Assembly: GCF_016650815.1 (NCBI RefSeq)
Contig: NZ_JAEKEZ010000014.1
Coordinates: 124,001 to 188,000 of the forward strand
Length of the DNA stretch: 64,000 nucleotides
DNA from: Pseudomonas sp. TH31
GTDB taxonomy: Bacteria > Pseudomonadota > Gammaproteobacteria > Pseudomonadales > Pseudomonadaceae
Direction: 5' to 3'
This document shows positions 9,336 to 20,200 of this stretch, in pieces. Below the pieces are notes generated by a model. The model was not told the origin of the DNA and did no database searches. It saw only the letters and a list, made by a program, of their open reading frames with translations. Each line of letters starts with the position of its first letter. Within the stretch, counting starts at the first letter, position 1. The position numbers were made by a program, and so were the translations under genes.

Positions 9336-9345
9336 TGTATATACA
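9336..9345. promoter_or_regulatory. HutC operator between hutC and hutF
   Basis: TGTATATACA is a perfect TGTA-N2-TACA site, 27 bp upstream of the hutF ATG and within a longer TA-rich stretch (TGTATATGTATATACA, 9330-9345). It is placed to control both divergent genes. Confidence 0.75.
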
Positions 9346-9371
9346 AATAACACACGATGGGGTGCTGAACC

Positions 9372-10736
9372 ATGTCCGCCTTCTTTGCCGAACGCGCGCT
9401 GCTGCCTAGTGGATGGGCCAACAATGTACGTCTTGAGGTCAGCGCCGACGGCGTTTTGACCCATATCCAGGCCGATTCCCACGCAGATGACGCCGAACGG
9501 CTAAGCGGTCCGCTGCTGCCGGGTATGCCGAATCTGCACTCTCACGCGTTTCAGCGGGCCATGGCCGGGCTGGCGGAAGTGGCGGGCAATCCGAACGACA
9601 GTTTCTGGACCTGGCGCGACTTGATGTATCGCCTCGTCGGAAAAATCAGCCCGGACCAGCTCGGCGTGATCGCCCGCCAGCTATACATCGAAATGCTCAA
9701 GGCCGGCTACACCTCGGTCGCGGAGTTTCATTACGTACATCACGACACCGATGGCCAGCCTTACGCCGACCCTGCCGAACTGGCGCTGCGCATCAGCCAG
9801 GCCGCCAGTTCCGCCGGTATCGGCCTGACCTTGCTGCCGGTGCTCTACAGCCACTCCGGCTTCGGCGGCCAGACCCCGAACGAAGGCCAGCGCCGCTTTA
9901 TCAACAGCACCGAAAACTACCTCAAGCTTCAGTCGCGCTTGCAGCCGATCCTCGCACAGCAACCGGCGCAGTCGCTGGGCCTGTGTTTCCACTCGTTGCG
10001 CGCGGTCACCCCGCAGCAGATCAGCGAAGTACTGGCCGCCAGCGACAAACAGTGCCCGGTGCACATTCACATCGCCGAACAGCAGAAGGAAGTCGATGAC
10101 TGCCTGAGCTGGAGCGGTCGTCGTCCGCTGCAATGGCTGTACGAAAATACCGAGGTCGACCAGCGCTGGTGCCTGGTCCACGCGACCCACGCCAACCCGG
10201 AAGAAGTCACGGTGATGGCCAGGAGTCGCGCCATTGCCGGGCTGTGCCTGACCACCGAAGCCAACCTTGGCGACGGGATTTTCCCAGCGGTGGATTTCCT
10301 CGCTCAGGGCGGACGCATGGGCATTGGTTCCGATAGCCATGTGTCATTGAGCGTGGTGGAAGAATTGCGCTGGCTGGAATATGGCCAGCGCCTGCGGGAT
10401 CAGCGGCGTAATCGTTTGTATGGCGCGGATCAGCCGATGGTTGGCCGCACGCTGTACGACGCCGCGCTGGATGGCGGCGCTCAGGCGCTCGGGCAGCCGA
10501 TCGGTGCGCTGGAAGTCGGCAAGCGTGCGGATTGGCTGGTGCTGGACGGCAACGATCCGTACCTGGCGACGGCCAGCGGCGACGGGATTCTGAATCGCTG
10601 GTTGTTTGCCGGCGGCGATCGCCAGGTGCGCGATGTGCTGGTCAATGGCCAGTGGGTTGTGCGTGACGGGCGTCATGCAGGCGAAGAGGAAAGCAACCGC
10701 GCCTTCACCCAAGTCCTTCGCGACTTGCTCGGTTAA
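9372..10736 (+). CDS. hutF: Formimidoylglutamate deiminase
   Basis: Amidohydrolase-superfamily enzyme of 454 aa that deiminates N-formimino-L-glutamate to N-formyl-L-glutamate and ammonia, the first step of the five-step histidine route used by pseudomonads. Metal and active-site motifs appear in order: HSHAFQRAMAGL (about 56), FHSLRAV (about 205), HIHIAEQQKE (about 232), HATHAN (about 270) and GSDSHVSLS (about 320). GGGG lies upstream of the ATG at 9372. It stands alone, divergent from hutCD. Its product would be handled by HutG, expected left of the window. The end is followed directly by a palindromic repeat pair. Confidence 0.96.
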   Translation: MSAFFAERALLPSGWANNVRLEVSADGVLTHIQADSHADDAERLSGPLLPGMPNLHSHAFQRAMAGLAEVAGNPNDSFWTWRDLMYRLVGKISPDQLGVIARQLYIEMLKAGYTSVAEFHYVHHDTDGQPYADPAELALRISQAASSAGIGLTLLPVLYSHSGFGGQTPNEGQRRFINSTENYLKLQSRLQPILAQQPAQSLGLCFHSLRAVTPQQISEVLAASDKQCPVHIHIAEQQKEVDDCLSWSGRRPLQWLYENTEVDQRWCLVHATHANPEEVTVMARSRAIAGLCLTTEANLGDGIFPAVDFLAQGGRMGIGSDSHVSLSVVEELRWLEYGQRLRDQRRNRLYGADQPMVGRTLYDAALDGGAQALGQPIGALEVGKRADWLVLDGNDPYLATASGDGILNRWLFAGGDRQVRDVLVNGQWVVRDGRHAGEEESNRAFTQVLRDLLG

Positions 10737-10841
10737 AAGCAAAAGATCGCAGCCTTCGGCAGCTCCTGCATTGATCCGGTTGACCGCAATAATGCGGATC
10801 AACCCGGACCCTGTAGGAGCTGCCGCAGGCTGCGATCTTTT
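10737..10841. repeat. Paired palindromic repeat, GATCGCAGCC...GGCAGCTCCTAC family
   Basis: Two inverted arms separated by about 50 nt between the convergent hutF and lipocalin genes. The right arm has the GCAGG variant. No other terminator is visible there. Confidence 0.9.
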
Positions 10842-10853
10842 TCAGCCGCGCCG

Positions 10854-11423
10854 CTAATTCGAGGTCTTGGCCATCTGCGTATCCGACGCACGCCAGATCA
10901 GCCGCGTGGTGTCGTAGCCCTGCTGCCGCGCCTTGCTCAGCAGCTCTTCACGCACCACGCCGTTGACCGTCGGGGTCCGAGACAGCAGCCACAGGTGCTT
11001 GCGGCTCGGGTCGCCAACAATGGCGGTCTTGTAGTCGTCGCTGACGTACAGCACCCAGTATTGCCCCTTCGCCGCCCCCGGAATCAGCCGCGAAAACCAG
11101 TTATCGAACTCGACCCACAGTTTGTCGGTCTTGCCCGGCGCCTGTGGATAAGCCGTGCCCTTGGCTTCTTCCCATTGCCAGTCCGGCGTCAGGCAGCGAT
11201 TGAGCACCGCCACGTTACCGTCAGGCTTGAGGGTGTAATGGGCCTCGGATTGCGCACAGTTGCGCTGGAAATACATCGGCAGCCGGGCCAACTCGTACCA
11301 GGTGCCCTGGTAACGCTTGAGGTTGACGCTGTTGACGGTCTTGGGTGCCAACGGATCTACGCCAGAAGAGGCGCAGCCGGCCAATACCAGGCCAGCGAAA
11401 AGAACTATCAATAACCGCTTCAT
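10854..11423 (-). CDS. blc: Lipocalin family outer-membrane lipoprotein (Blc-like)
   Basis: 189-aa lipoprotein: a signal sequence ends in the lipobox LVLAGC, with acylated Cys at about 17. The lipocalin signature is clear, with the GTWYELARLP motif (about 45) in strand A, a central NRC and a C-terminal LWLLSRTPT segment. Bacterial lipocalins of this type bind lipids, probably lysophospholipids, in the envelope; the physiological role in Pseudomonas is not established. It converges on hutF and lies 31 bp downstream of a small lipoprotein gene on the same strand, with which it may be co-transcribed. Confidence 0.9.
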   Translation of the reverse strand: MKRLLIVLFAGLVLAGCASSGVDPLAPKTVNSVNLKRYQGTWYELARLPMYFQRNCAQSEAHYTLKPDGNVAVLNRCLTPDWQWEEAKGTAYPQAPGKTDKLWVEFDNWFSRLIPGAAKGQYWVLYVSDDYKTAIVGDPSRKHLWLLSRTPTVNGVVREELLSKARQQGYDTTRLIWRASDTQMAKTSN

Positions 11424-11454
11424 TGTTTTTCTCCCGTGGGCGCGTAGCCCCGGT

Positions 11455-11709
11455 TTATTTCAGGCCTTGGCCGGAAAACATCAGCACTTTGTCACCGGCG
11501 TATTGCACGCTGATAAAGCTGTTTTTGTCGCCCCAGGTGCAACTGGACATACCCAGTGCGCCCGAGCAATCGGCGGGTTTACCGAGCAAGGTTTCAACCT
11601 CGGCCTTGGCCATGCCGGCCGACAGCTTGGAGTAGTTCTCCTGATTGACCTTGCTGCACGCGACCAACAACACGCAGAACGAGAGCAAGGCGATAGATCG
11701 CAGCGACAT
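11455..11709 (-). CDS. Small envelope lipoprotein (SmpA/OmlA-like fold)
   Basis: 84-aa protein with a type II signal (SLRSIALLSFCVLLVACS, Cys at about 18). The following YSKLSAGMAKAEVETLLGKP is typical of the small BamE/SmpA-OmlA-like helix-strand module that also occurs in DUF3862 proteins. The start at 11709 has GGAGCT upstream and puts the signal at the N-terminus; the in-frame ATG at 11778 adds 23 unlikely residues. The function is unknown. It precedes the lipocalin gene on the same strand, and two extra Cys residues in the mature part could form a disulphide. Confidence 0.8.
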   Translation of the reverse strand: MSLRSIALLSFCVLLVACSKVNQENYSKLSAGMAKAEVETLLGKPADCSGALGMSSCTWGDKNSFISVQYAGDKVLMFSGQGLK

Positions 11710-11993
11710 GGTGTAGCTCCTGGAGCGAAGGGGAATGGCATGGCTGCCAAGCTGAAGCTTAGAAGAGAAAACCCCCATCTGGTTCCCCGACCACCCGGCT
11801 ATTTATCAGTCCGCCCGTCTGCCTTTTGCCAATAAATCAGCGACTTTTTCGTGCTGTAGGGCATTTCGTCGGTTTTCATAAAAAACCGCCTAATCTTTGG
11901 CGCAGACCTGTCGACATAGAAGCAGCGCAAAGCCCCAGGTGTGGCAAATTGCCGCTCCCCTTGTTGACCAGCCCCTCCGCGGTAGCTCATTTA

Positions 11994-13885
11994 ATGACCA
12001 GAAACATGAAGTTCAGCCACAAGATCTTGTTGGCTGCTGCCCTCGTAGTGGCCGTTGCATTCGCCTGTTTCATCCTCTTCAACGACTACCGTCAGCGCCA
12101 GACACTGCGCAGCAATACCGAATCCTCGATGCAGGAACTCGGCAGCCTGACCACCAGCAACATCCAGACCTGGCTGGAAAGCCGCATCCAGTTGCTGCAA
12201 TCGCTGTCCCAGCAGATTGCCGTGGATGGCAGCGCTCCGGCCAGTCTGAAACGCGCCATTGACCTGCCGGCTTACACCGGCAACTTCCAGTTGAGCTACT
12301 TCGGCAGCACCGAAGGCGTGATGACCTCGATTCCGGCCGGCAATCGCGCTGCCGATTACGACCCGCGCGCCCGTGGCTGGTACAAGGCCGCCGACAACGC
12401 CCGGCAAACCATCGTTACCGAACCCTACATCGCCGCTTCGTCCGGCAAACTGGTGATCACCGTTGCGACACCGGTACAGCATCAGAACCAGCTGATTGGT
12501 GTCGCCGGTGCGGACATCGACCTGTCCAGCGTCAGCGCGATCATCAACTCGCTGAACTTCGGCGGTCACGGCCATGCGTTTATCGTCAGCGCCGAGGGCA
12601 AGATCCTGATCCACCCGGACAGCAAGCTGGTGCTCAAGACCCTTGCTGACGCGTACCCGAACAGCGCCCCCAAAGTCAGTCCGGGCATGAAAGAAGTCGA
12701 GCTCGACGGCAAGCGCCAATTCATCTCCTTCACCCACGTCAACGGCGTGCCGTCGGCGGACTGGTACGTGGCGCTGGTGCTCGACCAGGACACCGCGTTC
12801 TCGATGCTAAGCGAGTTTCGCACCTCGGCGATCATTGCCATGGTCATCGCCGTGGTGATCATCATCGCGCTGCTGGGCTTGCTGATCAGCTTCCTGATGC
12901 AACCGCTGCTGACCATGGGCCGCGCGATGCATGACATCGCCGAAGGAGAAGGCGACCTGACCAAGCGCCTGACCATTCACGGCCAGGATGAATTCGGCGC
13001 GCTGGGCACTTCGTTCAACCGCTTCGTGGAACGCATTCACACCTCGATCCGCGAAGTGGCCTCGGCCACCGGCCAGGTCAACGAAGTGGCCTTGCGTGTG
13101 GTTGCTGCGTCGAACTCGTCGATGTTCAACTCCGACCAGCAATCCTCGCGCACCAGCAGCGTAGCCGCAGCGATCAACGAGCTCGGTGCCGCCGCCCAGG
13201 AAATCGCCCAGAACGCCGCCCTCGCCTCTCAGCATTCGAGCGACGCCCGCGCCTTGGCCGAAGAAGGTCAACAGGTAGTGGATAAAACCATCGCCGCCAT
13301 GCAGCAGCTGTCGGCCAAGATCAGCGATTCGTGCGGCAACATCGAGACGCTCAATAGCAACACCGTGAACATCGGGCAGATTCTGGAAGTGATTACCAGT
13401 ATCTCCCAGCAGACCAACCTGTTGGCACTGAACGCGGCCATCGAAGCCGCGCGGGCCGGTGAAGCCGGACGCGGTTTTGCCGTGGTGGCCGACGAGGTAC
13501 GCAACCTCGCCCACCGCACCCAGGATTCGGCGCAGCAAGTGCAGAAGATGATCGAGGAGTTGCAAGTCGGCGCCCGGAAGCGGTGAGCACCATGACCGAC
13601 AGCCAGCGCCAGAGCGAAAGCAGCGTCGGCATTGCCAACCAGGCCGGTGAACGCCTGGGCAGCGTGACTCAACGTATCGGTGAAATCGACGGGATGAACC
13701 AGTCGGTGGCGACCGCGACCGAAGAGCAGACGGCGGTGGTGGAGTCGATCAACGTCGACATTACCGAGATCAACACGTTGAACCAGGAAGGCGTGGAGAA
13801 CTTGCAGGCAACGTTGCGCGCGTGCTCGGACCTTGAGCAGCAGGCGGCGCGGTTGAAGCAGTTGGTGGGTAGTTTCAGAATTTAA
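11994..13885 (+). pseudogene. Methyl-accepting chemotaxis protein with dCache amino-acid-type sensor, frameshifted
   Basis: Chemoreceptor of about 630 aa. TM1 is at about 10-32 and a periplasmic double-Cache domain spans about 35-275; it contains [12 protein letters not shown] and GVAGADIDL, which match the residues that bind the ligand amino and carboxyl groups in amino-acid dCache receptors such as PctA. TM2 lies at about 276-300, followed by HAMP and the signalling domain with the [20 protein letters not shown] tip. The frame shifts at 13573-13577 (CCCGG where CCCGGG is expected), then continues from [12 protein letters not shown] to the stop at 13885. The start may be 11994 or 12006. Restoring one base gives a complete receptor, so I suspect a read error. 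Confidence 0.85.
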
Positions 13886-13887
13886 AA

Positions 13888-13976
13888 ATCAAAAGATCGC
13901 AGCCTGCGGCAGCTCCTACAGGTGCTGTCGCGGTGCAACACAGATCCCTGTAGGAGCTGCCGTAGGCTGTGATCTT
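13888..13976. repeat. Paired palindromic repeat, GATCGCAGCC...GGCAGCTCCTAC family
   Basis: Inverted arms directly after the chemoreceptor stop, between convergent genes. The right arm is degenerate (CCGTAGGCTGTGATC). Confidence 0.85.
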
Positions 13977-14000
13977 GGCGGCATCAGCAACAACAATGAG

Positions 14001-14603
14001 TTAGAACCGGGAACCCGGCCCCGAAAGAAACTCGATTTCCTCAGCCGTAGACACCCTTCCCAACACCCCATTACGATGGGGAAACCGTCCAAACTTCGCA
14101 ATCACCTTCTGATGCCGCTCGGCATAATCCAGGTTATCGGCAAACACCGTCCGGTCAGCCTCAGGCTGCTGCGCGAGCAACTCGATAAACCGCGAAACCG
14201 CCTCGTTCTGCACCACCAGATTCTCGCAATGCTCAAACACCAAGTAGATGAACACCCGCTGAATCGGCCGTAACTGCCGATCAAAATCCGCGGCTATGCC
14301 TTGCGCCACCAGGGCCTGGGCCCGGCGATCACCGGCAAACGATTTGGGTGTGTCGCGAAAGATCATTCGCGGGAGTTGATCAAGCAGCAGCACCAGAGCC
14401 AGCCAACCTTCAGGGCGTTGCGCCCAGTCAGTCAAACCGCCGGCCAGTGCCTGCTCGACCCAGTCCCCGAAACGCGTCTGCGCTTCGAGGTCCTGGCTGT
14501 CGCGCTTGCCGAACCATAACTGGCCCTTGTCAGCCGCTACGTCGTCGGGGGATTCGGAAGATCCGAACCACCATTCGAGCAACGGCTGCCAGGGCGCGGT
14601 CAT
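14001..14603 (-). CDS. DUF924 family protein
   Basis: 200-aa helical protein of the DUF924 family (TPR-like helical fold). Motifs such as LVLLLDQLPRMIFRDTP, RVFIYLVFEHCEN and FGRFPHRNGVLGR are characteristic. No enzyme activity is established. The start at 14603 (MTAPWQPLLEWWFG) has AAGGA upstream and is preferred over the in-frame codon at 14657. The fbp stop codon lies 4 nt before the start, inside the ribosome-binding region, so the gene is probably translated by coupling with fbp. Confidence 0.85.
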   Translation of the reverse strand: MTAPWQPLLEWWFGSSESPDDVAADKGQLWFGKRDSQDLEAQTRFGDWVEQALAGGLTDWAQRPEGWLALVLLLDQLPRMIFRDTPKSFAGDRRAQALVAQGIAADFDRQLRPIQRVFIYLVFEHCENLVVQNEAVSRFIELLAQQPEADRTVFADNLDYAERHQKVIAKFGRFPHRNGVLGRVSTAEEIEFLSGPGSRF

Positions 14604-14607
14604 GGGT

Positions 14608-15617
14608 TTATTCCTTGTGGTAAGCCGTAGCGCGCTCGACTTCTTCTTTCGAACCAAGGAACACCGCTACGCGCTGGTGCAGGCCTTCAGGCTGAATGTC
14701 GAGGATGCGCTGGTGGCCATCGGTGGACGCGCCGCCGGCCTGTTCAACCAGGAACGACATCGGGTTGGCTTCGTACATCAGGCGCAGTTTGCCTGGCTTG
14801 GACGGCTCGCGGCTGTCGCGTGGGTACATGAACAGGCCACCACGGGTCAGGATGCGGTGCACGTCCGCGACCATCGCGGCGACCCAGCGCATGTTGTAGT
14901 TCTTTTTCAGCGGGCCTTCTTCGCCCGCCAGCAATTCGCCGACGTAGCGTTGTACCGGCGCTTCCCAGTGACGCTGGTTGGACATGTTGATCGCGAATTC
15001 CTGAGTGGAGGTCGGGATCTGGATGTCTTCGTGGGTCAGCACGAAGCTGCCCATTTCACGGTCCAGGGTAAAACCTTTCACGCCATCACCCAGGGTCAGC
15101 ACCAGCATGGTCTGCGGGCCGTAGATCGCGTAACCGGCGGCTACTTGTTGGGTGCCTGGTTGCAGAAAGGCCTTTTCATTCAAAGGCTCGTTCTGGGTCA
15201 GGTATTCGTTCGGGCAACGCAGCACCGAGAAGATCGTACCGACCGGGGCGTTGATGTCGATGTTCGACGAGCCGTCCAGTGGGTCGAATACCAGCAGGTA
15301 CGCGCCTTTCGGGTATTTGCCCGGATCTGGTAGGCATTGTCCATTTCTTCGGACGCCATGCCGGCCAGGTGACCGCCCCATTCGTTGGCTTCGAGCAGGA
15401 TCTCGTTGGAGATTACGTCGAGCTTCTTCTGCACTTCGCCTTGGACGTTTTCAGTGTCCATGCTGCCCAGTACGCCGCCCAGGGCGCCCTTGGAGACGGC
15501 GTGGCTGATTTCCTTGCAGGCGCGCGCCACCACTTCGATCAGGAAACGCAGATCGGCAGGAGTGTTGTTGCTACGGGTCTGCTCAATCAAATAGCGACTC
15601 AGGGTAACGCGGGACAT
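14608..15617 (-). pseudogene. fbp: Class I fructose-1,6-bisphosphatase, frameshifted
   Basis: Gluconeogenic phosphatase converting fructose 1,6-bisphosphate to fructose 6-phosphate, about 336 aa. The N-terminal part ([18 protein letters not shown]) and metal-site region ([20 protein letters not shown]) are in one frame. The catalytic [20 protein letters not shown] and the rest are in another. The shift falls at 15320-15324, where CCCGG replaces the CCCGGG needed for the expected [16 protein letters not shown]. This is normally the key gluconeogenic enzyme of pseudomonads, and its loss would prevent growth on organic acids. A sequencing error is therefore more likely than a real lesion. Confidence 0.9.
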
Positions 15618-15803
15618 GGAAGGCTCCGAGGAATGGGGGGGCTAAAAACCCGCGCAGTTTAACGCGAGTCGAGGCGCATTTCCTCCTATCAGACGTGATA
15701 CACCCAATAGAGTTCATGCGCGGGGTTTAGCGTAGTTCGAAATGGTGCGGATGTGGTTTGGGGATCGAAGGCAAATTGAACATTTTCGCCGGCAGATAAG
15801 CCG

Positions 15804-15899
15804 CCTTCGCGAGCAAGCCCGCTCCCACATTTGACCTGTGTTGTGAACAAAATCTCTGTCATAACGCTGATCCACTGTGGGAGCGGGCTTGCTCGCGAA
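15804..15899. repeat. Paired palindromic repeat, GTGGGAGCGGGCTTGCTCGCGAA family
   Basis: Two consensus arms separated by about 48 nt in the 305-nt gap between fbp and the DUF3999 gene. The rest of that gap (15618-15803) carries the fbp ribosome-binding site and upstream region and nothing else recognisable. Confidence 0.9.
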
Positions 15900-15921
15900 T
15901 GGCGCGTAGCGCCAGCCATTC

Positions 15922-17295
15922 TCAGAATTTGGCTGGGGGTTTACGCAACAGACTGGCCGCCATCACCGCCAGGAACAGCACACTGAGCAACAACACCGCC
16001 CACAGCCCGAACTTCTTCCAGTCCGTGTCAGCCGTAGCAACGGTCACCGCTGGCGAAACTGGCGTCACCACCGCTGCGCCATCAATCGTGGCCTTGCCCA
16101 ACGTCGCCAATTTGGCCGGGCTGTAATCCGGAATCAACGTCGGCAACGGCAAATTCGCCGTCTTTACCGTCGCACTGCCCAACGCCAACGTATACGGCCC
16201 GGCGCCACGCGCCAGGAACACCACCTGCGTCGAACGCACGGCGAACTTCACGGTCGGCGCAGCAGCGCCCAAGCCACCACCGCGCTCATCCACGGTCAGC
16301 TTTAACTGCTGCACGGTTTGCCCCGACAACTGCAATTGGTTCTGCACCACATCCTGGCCATTCTGGGTCAGGCGATAGAGCAACCCGCTGCTTAATGGCT
16401 GCCAAGGCAAACTGCTCTCGCGTCGCCCGGACAAGGTCACCGGCGCCAGGCTATTGGGCTGGCTCAAGTCGACCTGGACCCGCTCGACATTCAGCCCCAT
16501 CGGCAACTGCCAGGTGTATTCACCGGCCTTCACGCTGGTGCCGGCCAACGGTTGCGACCAGACCAACGGCAGCGGCAGGCTGTGGGTGCTGGCGCTTTCC
16601 AGTTGGGCCGAAGTCAGCACCGGCGCCGACTGCGGGGTGTTCCACAGCAAGCGCAGATAGCGCGCCGACTGCCCCGGCAAGCCGACTTCATGTTGCTCGA
16701 CCCGTTCGTCGGCAAACGACAACCGCGCCACCTGCCCTTCACCCCACGCCTGCCAATGCTGCAAGTCATCGCTGGCTTCGATACTGAAACGCTGGAAACC
16801 CTCGCGCTCGCTGGTCCAGTCGAGGATCAACTGCTGCAACGGCGCCTTGATCGCGCTCGCGTCGAGCAACCAGCCGCGCAGTACTTCTTCGCCCGCCTCC
16901 AGTTGGCTGGACGGCTGCACTTGCACCAGCGTGCCGTTGGCGCTCGATTGTACCCGCACGCTGGGTGCACGTTCGGTGGCGTCTGCCGAGGCGTACAGCG
17001 GGAACCACTTCACGTCGGTCAGCGTACGGTTTTCGGCGGATTGTGCGGTTTCCCGGGCCACGGCATAGGCCTGCGCCTCGCCGGCCGCGTTGAACACACG
17101 TATGTCGCTGAGATCAGTCTGCCGCGCGTTCAGTTGCACGTTCAGCGGCAGTTCGAGGCGATACCACGGGCCTTCGCCGCTCACGGACAGCGGCACTTGC
17201 GTGCTGAAGTCCGCCGGTTTTTCTTGCGCGCTGGCGCACAGCGTCACGCCCAGCGCAACAGCGCCCAACCAACCCAGGTTCAGCTTCTGACTCAA
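15922..17295 (-). CDS. DUF3999 domain-containing envelope protein
   Basis: 457-aa protein with an N-terminal signal peptide (GWLGAVALGVTLCASA), a large periplasmic beta-rich region and one C-terminal membrane helix (FGLWAVLLLSVLFLAVMAAS) followed by a basic tail, so it is anchored in the inner membrane facing the periplasm. The family is DUF3999 and its function is unknown. It overlaps the upstream DUF2339 gene by 4 bp, and in Pseudomonas the two families typically occur as a pair. The RFSIEASDDLQHWQAWGEGQV segment resembles a jelly-roll (discoidin-like) module, which could bind sugars or other envelope components; that is only a suggestion. Confidence 0.85.
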   Translation of the reverse strand: MSQKLNLGWLGAVALGVTLCASAQEKPADFSTQVPLSVSGEGPWYRLELPLNVQLNARQTDLSDIRVFNAAGEAQAYAVARETAQSAENRTLTDVKWFPLYASADATERAPSVRVQSSANGTLVQVQPSSQLEAGEEVLRGWLLDASAIKAPLQQLILDWTSEREGFQRFSIEASDDLQHWQAWGEGQVARLSFADERVEQHEVGLPGQSARYLRLLWNTPQSAPVLTSAQLESASTHSLPLPLVWSQPLAGTSVKAGEYTWQLPMGLNVERVQVDLSQPNSLAPVTLSGRRESSLPWQPLSSGLLYRLTQNGQDVVQNQLQLSGQTVQQLKLTVDERGGGLGAAAPTVKFAVRSTQVVFLARGAGPYTLALGSATVKTANLPLPTLIPDYSPAKLATLGKATIDGAAVVTPVSPAVTVATADTDWKKFGLWAVLLLSVLFLAVMAASLLRKPPAKF

Positions 17296-20200
17296 GACGA
17301 CACTCCTTCGGTTTCCGGGGCCGGTTTTTCAGCATCCGGCGCAGCCTCGACGCGCTTGGGCGGCAACGGGGCGAAATAACCCACCACCAGCAGCAACACG
17401 CCAACGCCGATAAACGAGACGATCCGGGCAAGTCCGCCACGGTTACTCAATTCAATGAAGAACAGCTTGGCCACCACCAGGCCAATCAGCGCGGCGCCGA
17501 TCAGCCAGACTTCACGGCGATGCCGCAGGTGGCCACCAATCATCAGCCCCAGCGCCATCAGGGTCCAGACGATCGACAGACCGGCCTGCACTTGCATCGA
17601 TGCCAGCAGCAAATCCAGCTCAAACGGCACGCCACCCCAATGGTGGGCCGTACGCGTGACCACTGCGCAGAAAAAGACAAACAACGAAACACCGGCGATC
17701 AATTGCGTAGCGTGCTCGGCGTAAAACTTCGGCAGCGCAAATTGCGTCACCGCGCGGCGTGTCCAGACGTAAACGCCGAACAACGCAAACAGCAGGCCCA
17801 ATTCCAGCGGGTTGATCAGCGGCACGTAAGGCAGCGGGTCGGCGGTGCCGTCGCTGACACCGTTCGCCAACCAGAACCAGCCCAGCATCAGCAAGGCCAA
17901 CGGCGCCGCCGCGTAGACACGGTATTCGCGCGGATACGCCGACACCGGCCATGGCCAGTTGCGCGGCGCAGCCGCCAGCACCAGATACACACTCGGCAGA
18001 ATCGCCCATCCCAGCCAGCGCCAGGCGTTGTACTGCTCGGACAACAGCAGCAAGCCGTAACGCAGTTCCAGGGCCAGCACACCGATCAATAACCAGCAGC
18101 CGAGCACATGAGCAGTACTGAGGGCGCGTGCCGGCAACATCGGCGCCAGACGTCGCAGGGAGACGAGATGCACAACGAACACCGCCGCCCACACCAACCA
18201 GCCGAAGTTGGCCGCCGGGTGAAAGCGCGCATGCCACGCAGCAGCCAATACCAGACCGGACGCCGGAATCAGCAAGGTGCAGAGCAAGCCCAGCGCCGGC
18301 CATTTCAGGCGCAGCGCCAACACCGACCACAGCGCCACACTCAGTGCCGCGACGGCCAGCAACAAGGTCGCTTGCAGATCCACAGGCGCAAAGCGCAGCA
18401 CTTCACTGATCCATGCCAGCGCCCACCAGCCCGCGCCCCACACCAGCAGCAATTCGGACAGACGATGCAGGCTCAGCACATCGAAAGCCGAGTCATGCTT
18501 GCCAAGCTGCAAGCGCCAGGCACCGACGAGCGCGGCCAGGCCCAGTACCAGCGGCGTCCAGAACCCGCTGTGGGCCAACGGTCGCAAGCCTTCACTGGCC
18601 AACGGTCCGAGCAGATCCGGCACGGCGAACAGGAACTGCGCACCACCGATCACCTGCAACAGCAGACCGAAGACAAAACTCACGGGCTGCTTCAGGTACA
18701 GGCTCAGCCAGATGATGAACAAACCGCTGGCGGCCCACACCGCACTCGCGGTTTGCCATGGCAGCACGAACAACACCGCAAGGTTGATCAGCACCAGACC
18801 GGCCAGCAAGATCACCGATAAACCGCGCAGCAAGCGCACATCGTTGCGCACCATCTCATCGCGGGCCGCCAGCAACATGCCGGCGATCAACGCCAGGCCA
18901 ATCAGCGAGGCACTGAGCAAACCGCTCCAGCCAGCACTGAACACCGCGGCGGAGCCATCGTTCGCCCCGTGCAGCCGCAACAGGAACAACGCGCCGCCGA
19001 GCAATTGCACGGCAAACGCGGTGAACAGGAACGTGCGCGATTGCAGGCGCAGACCAATGAACAACGTCGCCAACCCGGCCAGCGCCCAACTGATCGCCGT
19101 GCCGTGGGTGAGGAAGAACAGCGGTGCCAGCAAATAAAGGAACGTCAGGCCGAGGCAAGCCAACACCGGCAAGCCCTGGCGCTCCCACTCAGAGGCCTGC
19201 TCCGGCAAGGCTTTGCGCAATTGATAGAAGCTGAACAGCAACGCCACGCCGAGCATCAATGCGCCCAATGGCGAACCGTCCAGCAGGCTGCTTTCGCCGG
19301 CCTGCAACTTACTGAGAAACGCCAGTGCCGAGCCGAGTTGCAGCAGCAAGGCGAAGGCGCGGGCCAGCGGTCGTTGCTGGCGCAGGCCGAGCCAGAAGAT
19401 CCCCGCGCCTTCCACCGCCCAAGCGGCAGCCGTCCAACGCGCGTCGAGGCCCAAGGGGATCGCCAGACTGGCGAAGATCACGCCAAGGGCCAGGCAGGTT
19501 TCCGCCAGCAACACTGCGCGACCGCCCATCAGCAATCGGGCCAGGCCCATATAGAGCATGCCCAGCCCCAGCGCACTGAACGCGGCAGCGAACTCCAGGT
19601 GCTGGACCAGCGCGAATTGCAAACCGAAGCCCACCAGCGGCGGCCCGAACAGCATCGTGCCATCGACGTAATCGCCCTTGCGCGCCGACCAGTGCAGCAG
19701 CGCCTGGCGACTCTCATCTTCAGGCGAGTCGCTCATCTGCAGCAATTTGCGCCGGGTAAACAACAGGCCGATGCCCAGGTACATCAGGAAGAACAGAATC
19801 AGGAACGGCTCGGTGCTCCACAGTAACTCCGGCGTGTAAGAACGCACGCCCCAGGCGAAACCGATGCCGAAAGTACCGACAAAACCGATCAGGTTGAGCA
19901 CGCGCCAGGCCTTGAACCAGGCAATACCAAGAATGCCGGCGTTGAGCAGGGCGAAGTAGCTGAACAGCGCGACGTGGTTGCCGGCGCCGGTCGAGGTCAG
20001 GATTGGCGCGGCGAAGCCGCCCAGTGCGGCGACGCAGGCCAGCGCCAGGGAATCCTGGGTGATCGCCAGAATCGCCGAGAACACCGTCACCGCCACCAGC
20101 AGGCCCAGGGCCGCCGTCGGGTCGAGTATCGGGTGCAAGCGCATTGCGGCGAACACCGTCAGGTACAACACCGCGATCCCGGTGCCTTGCAACATCAGCG

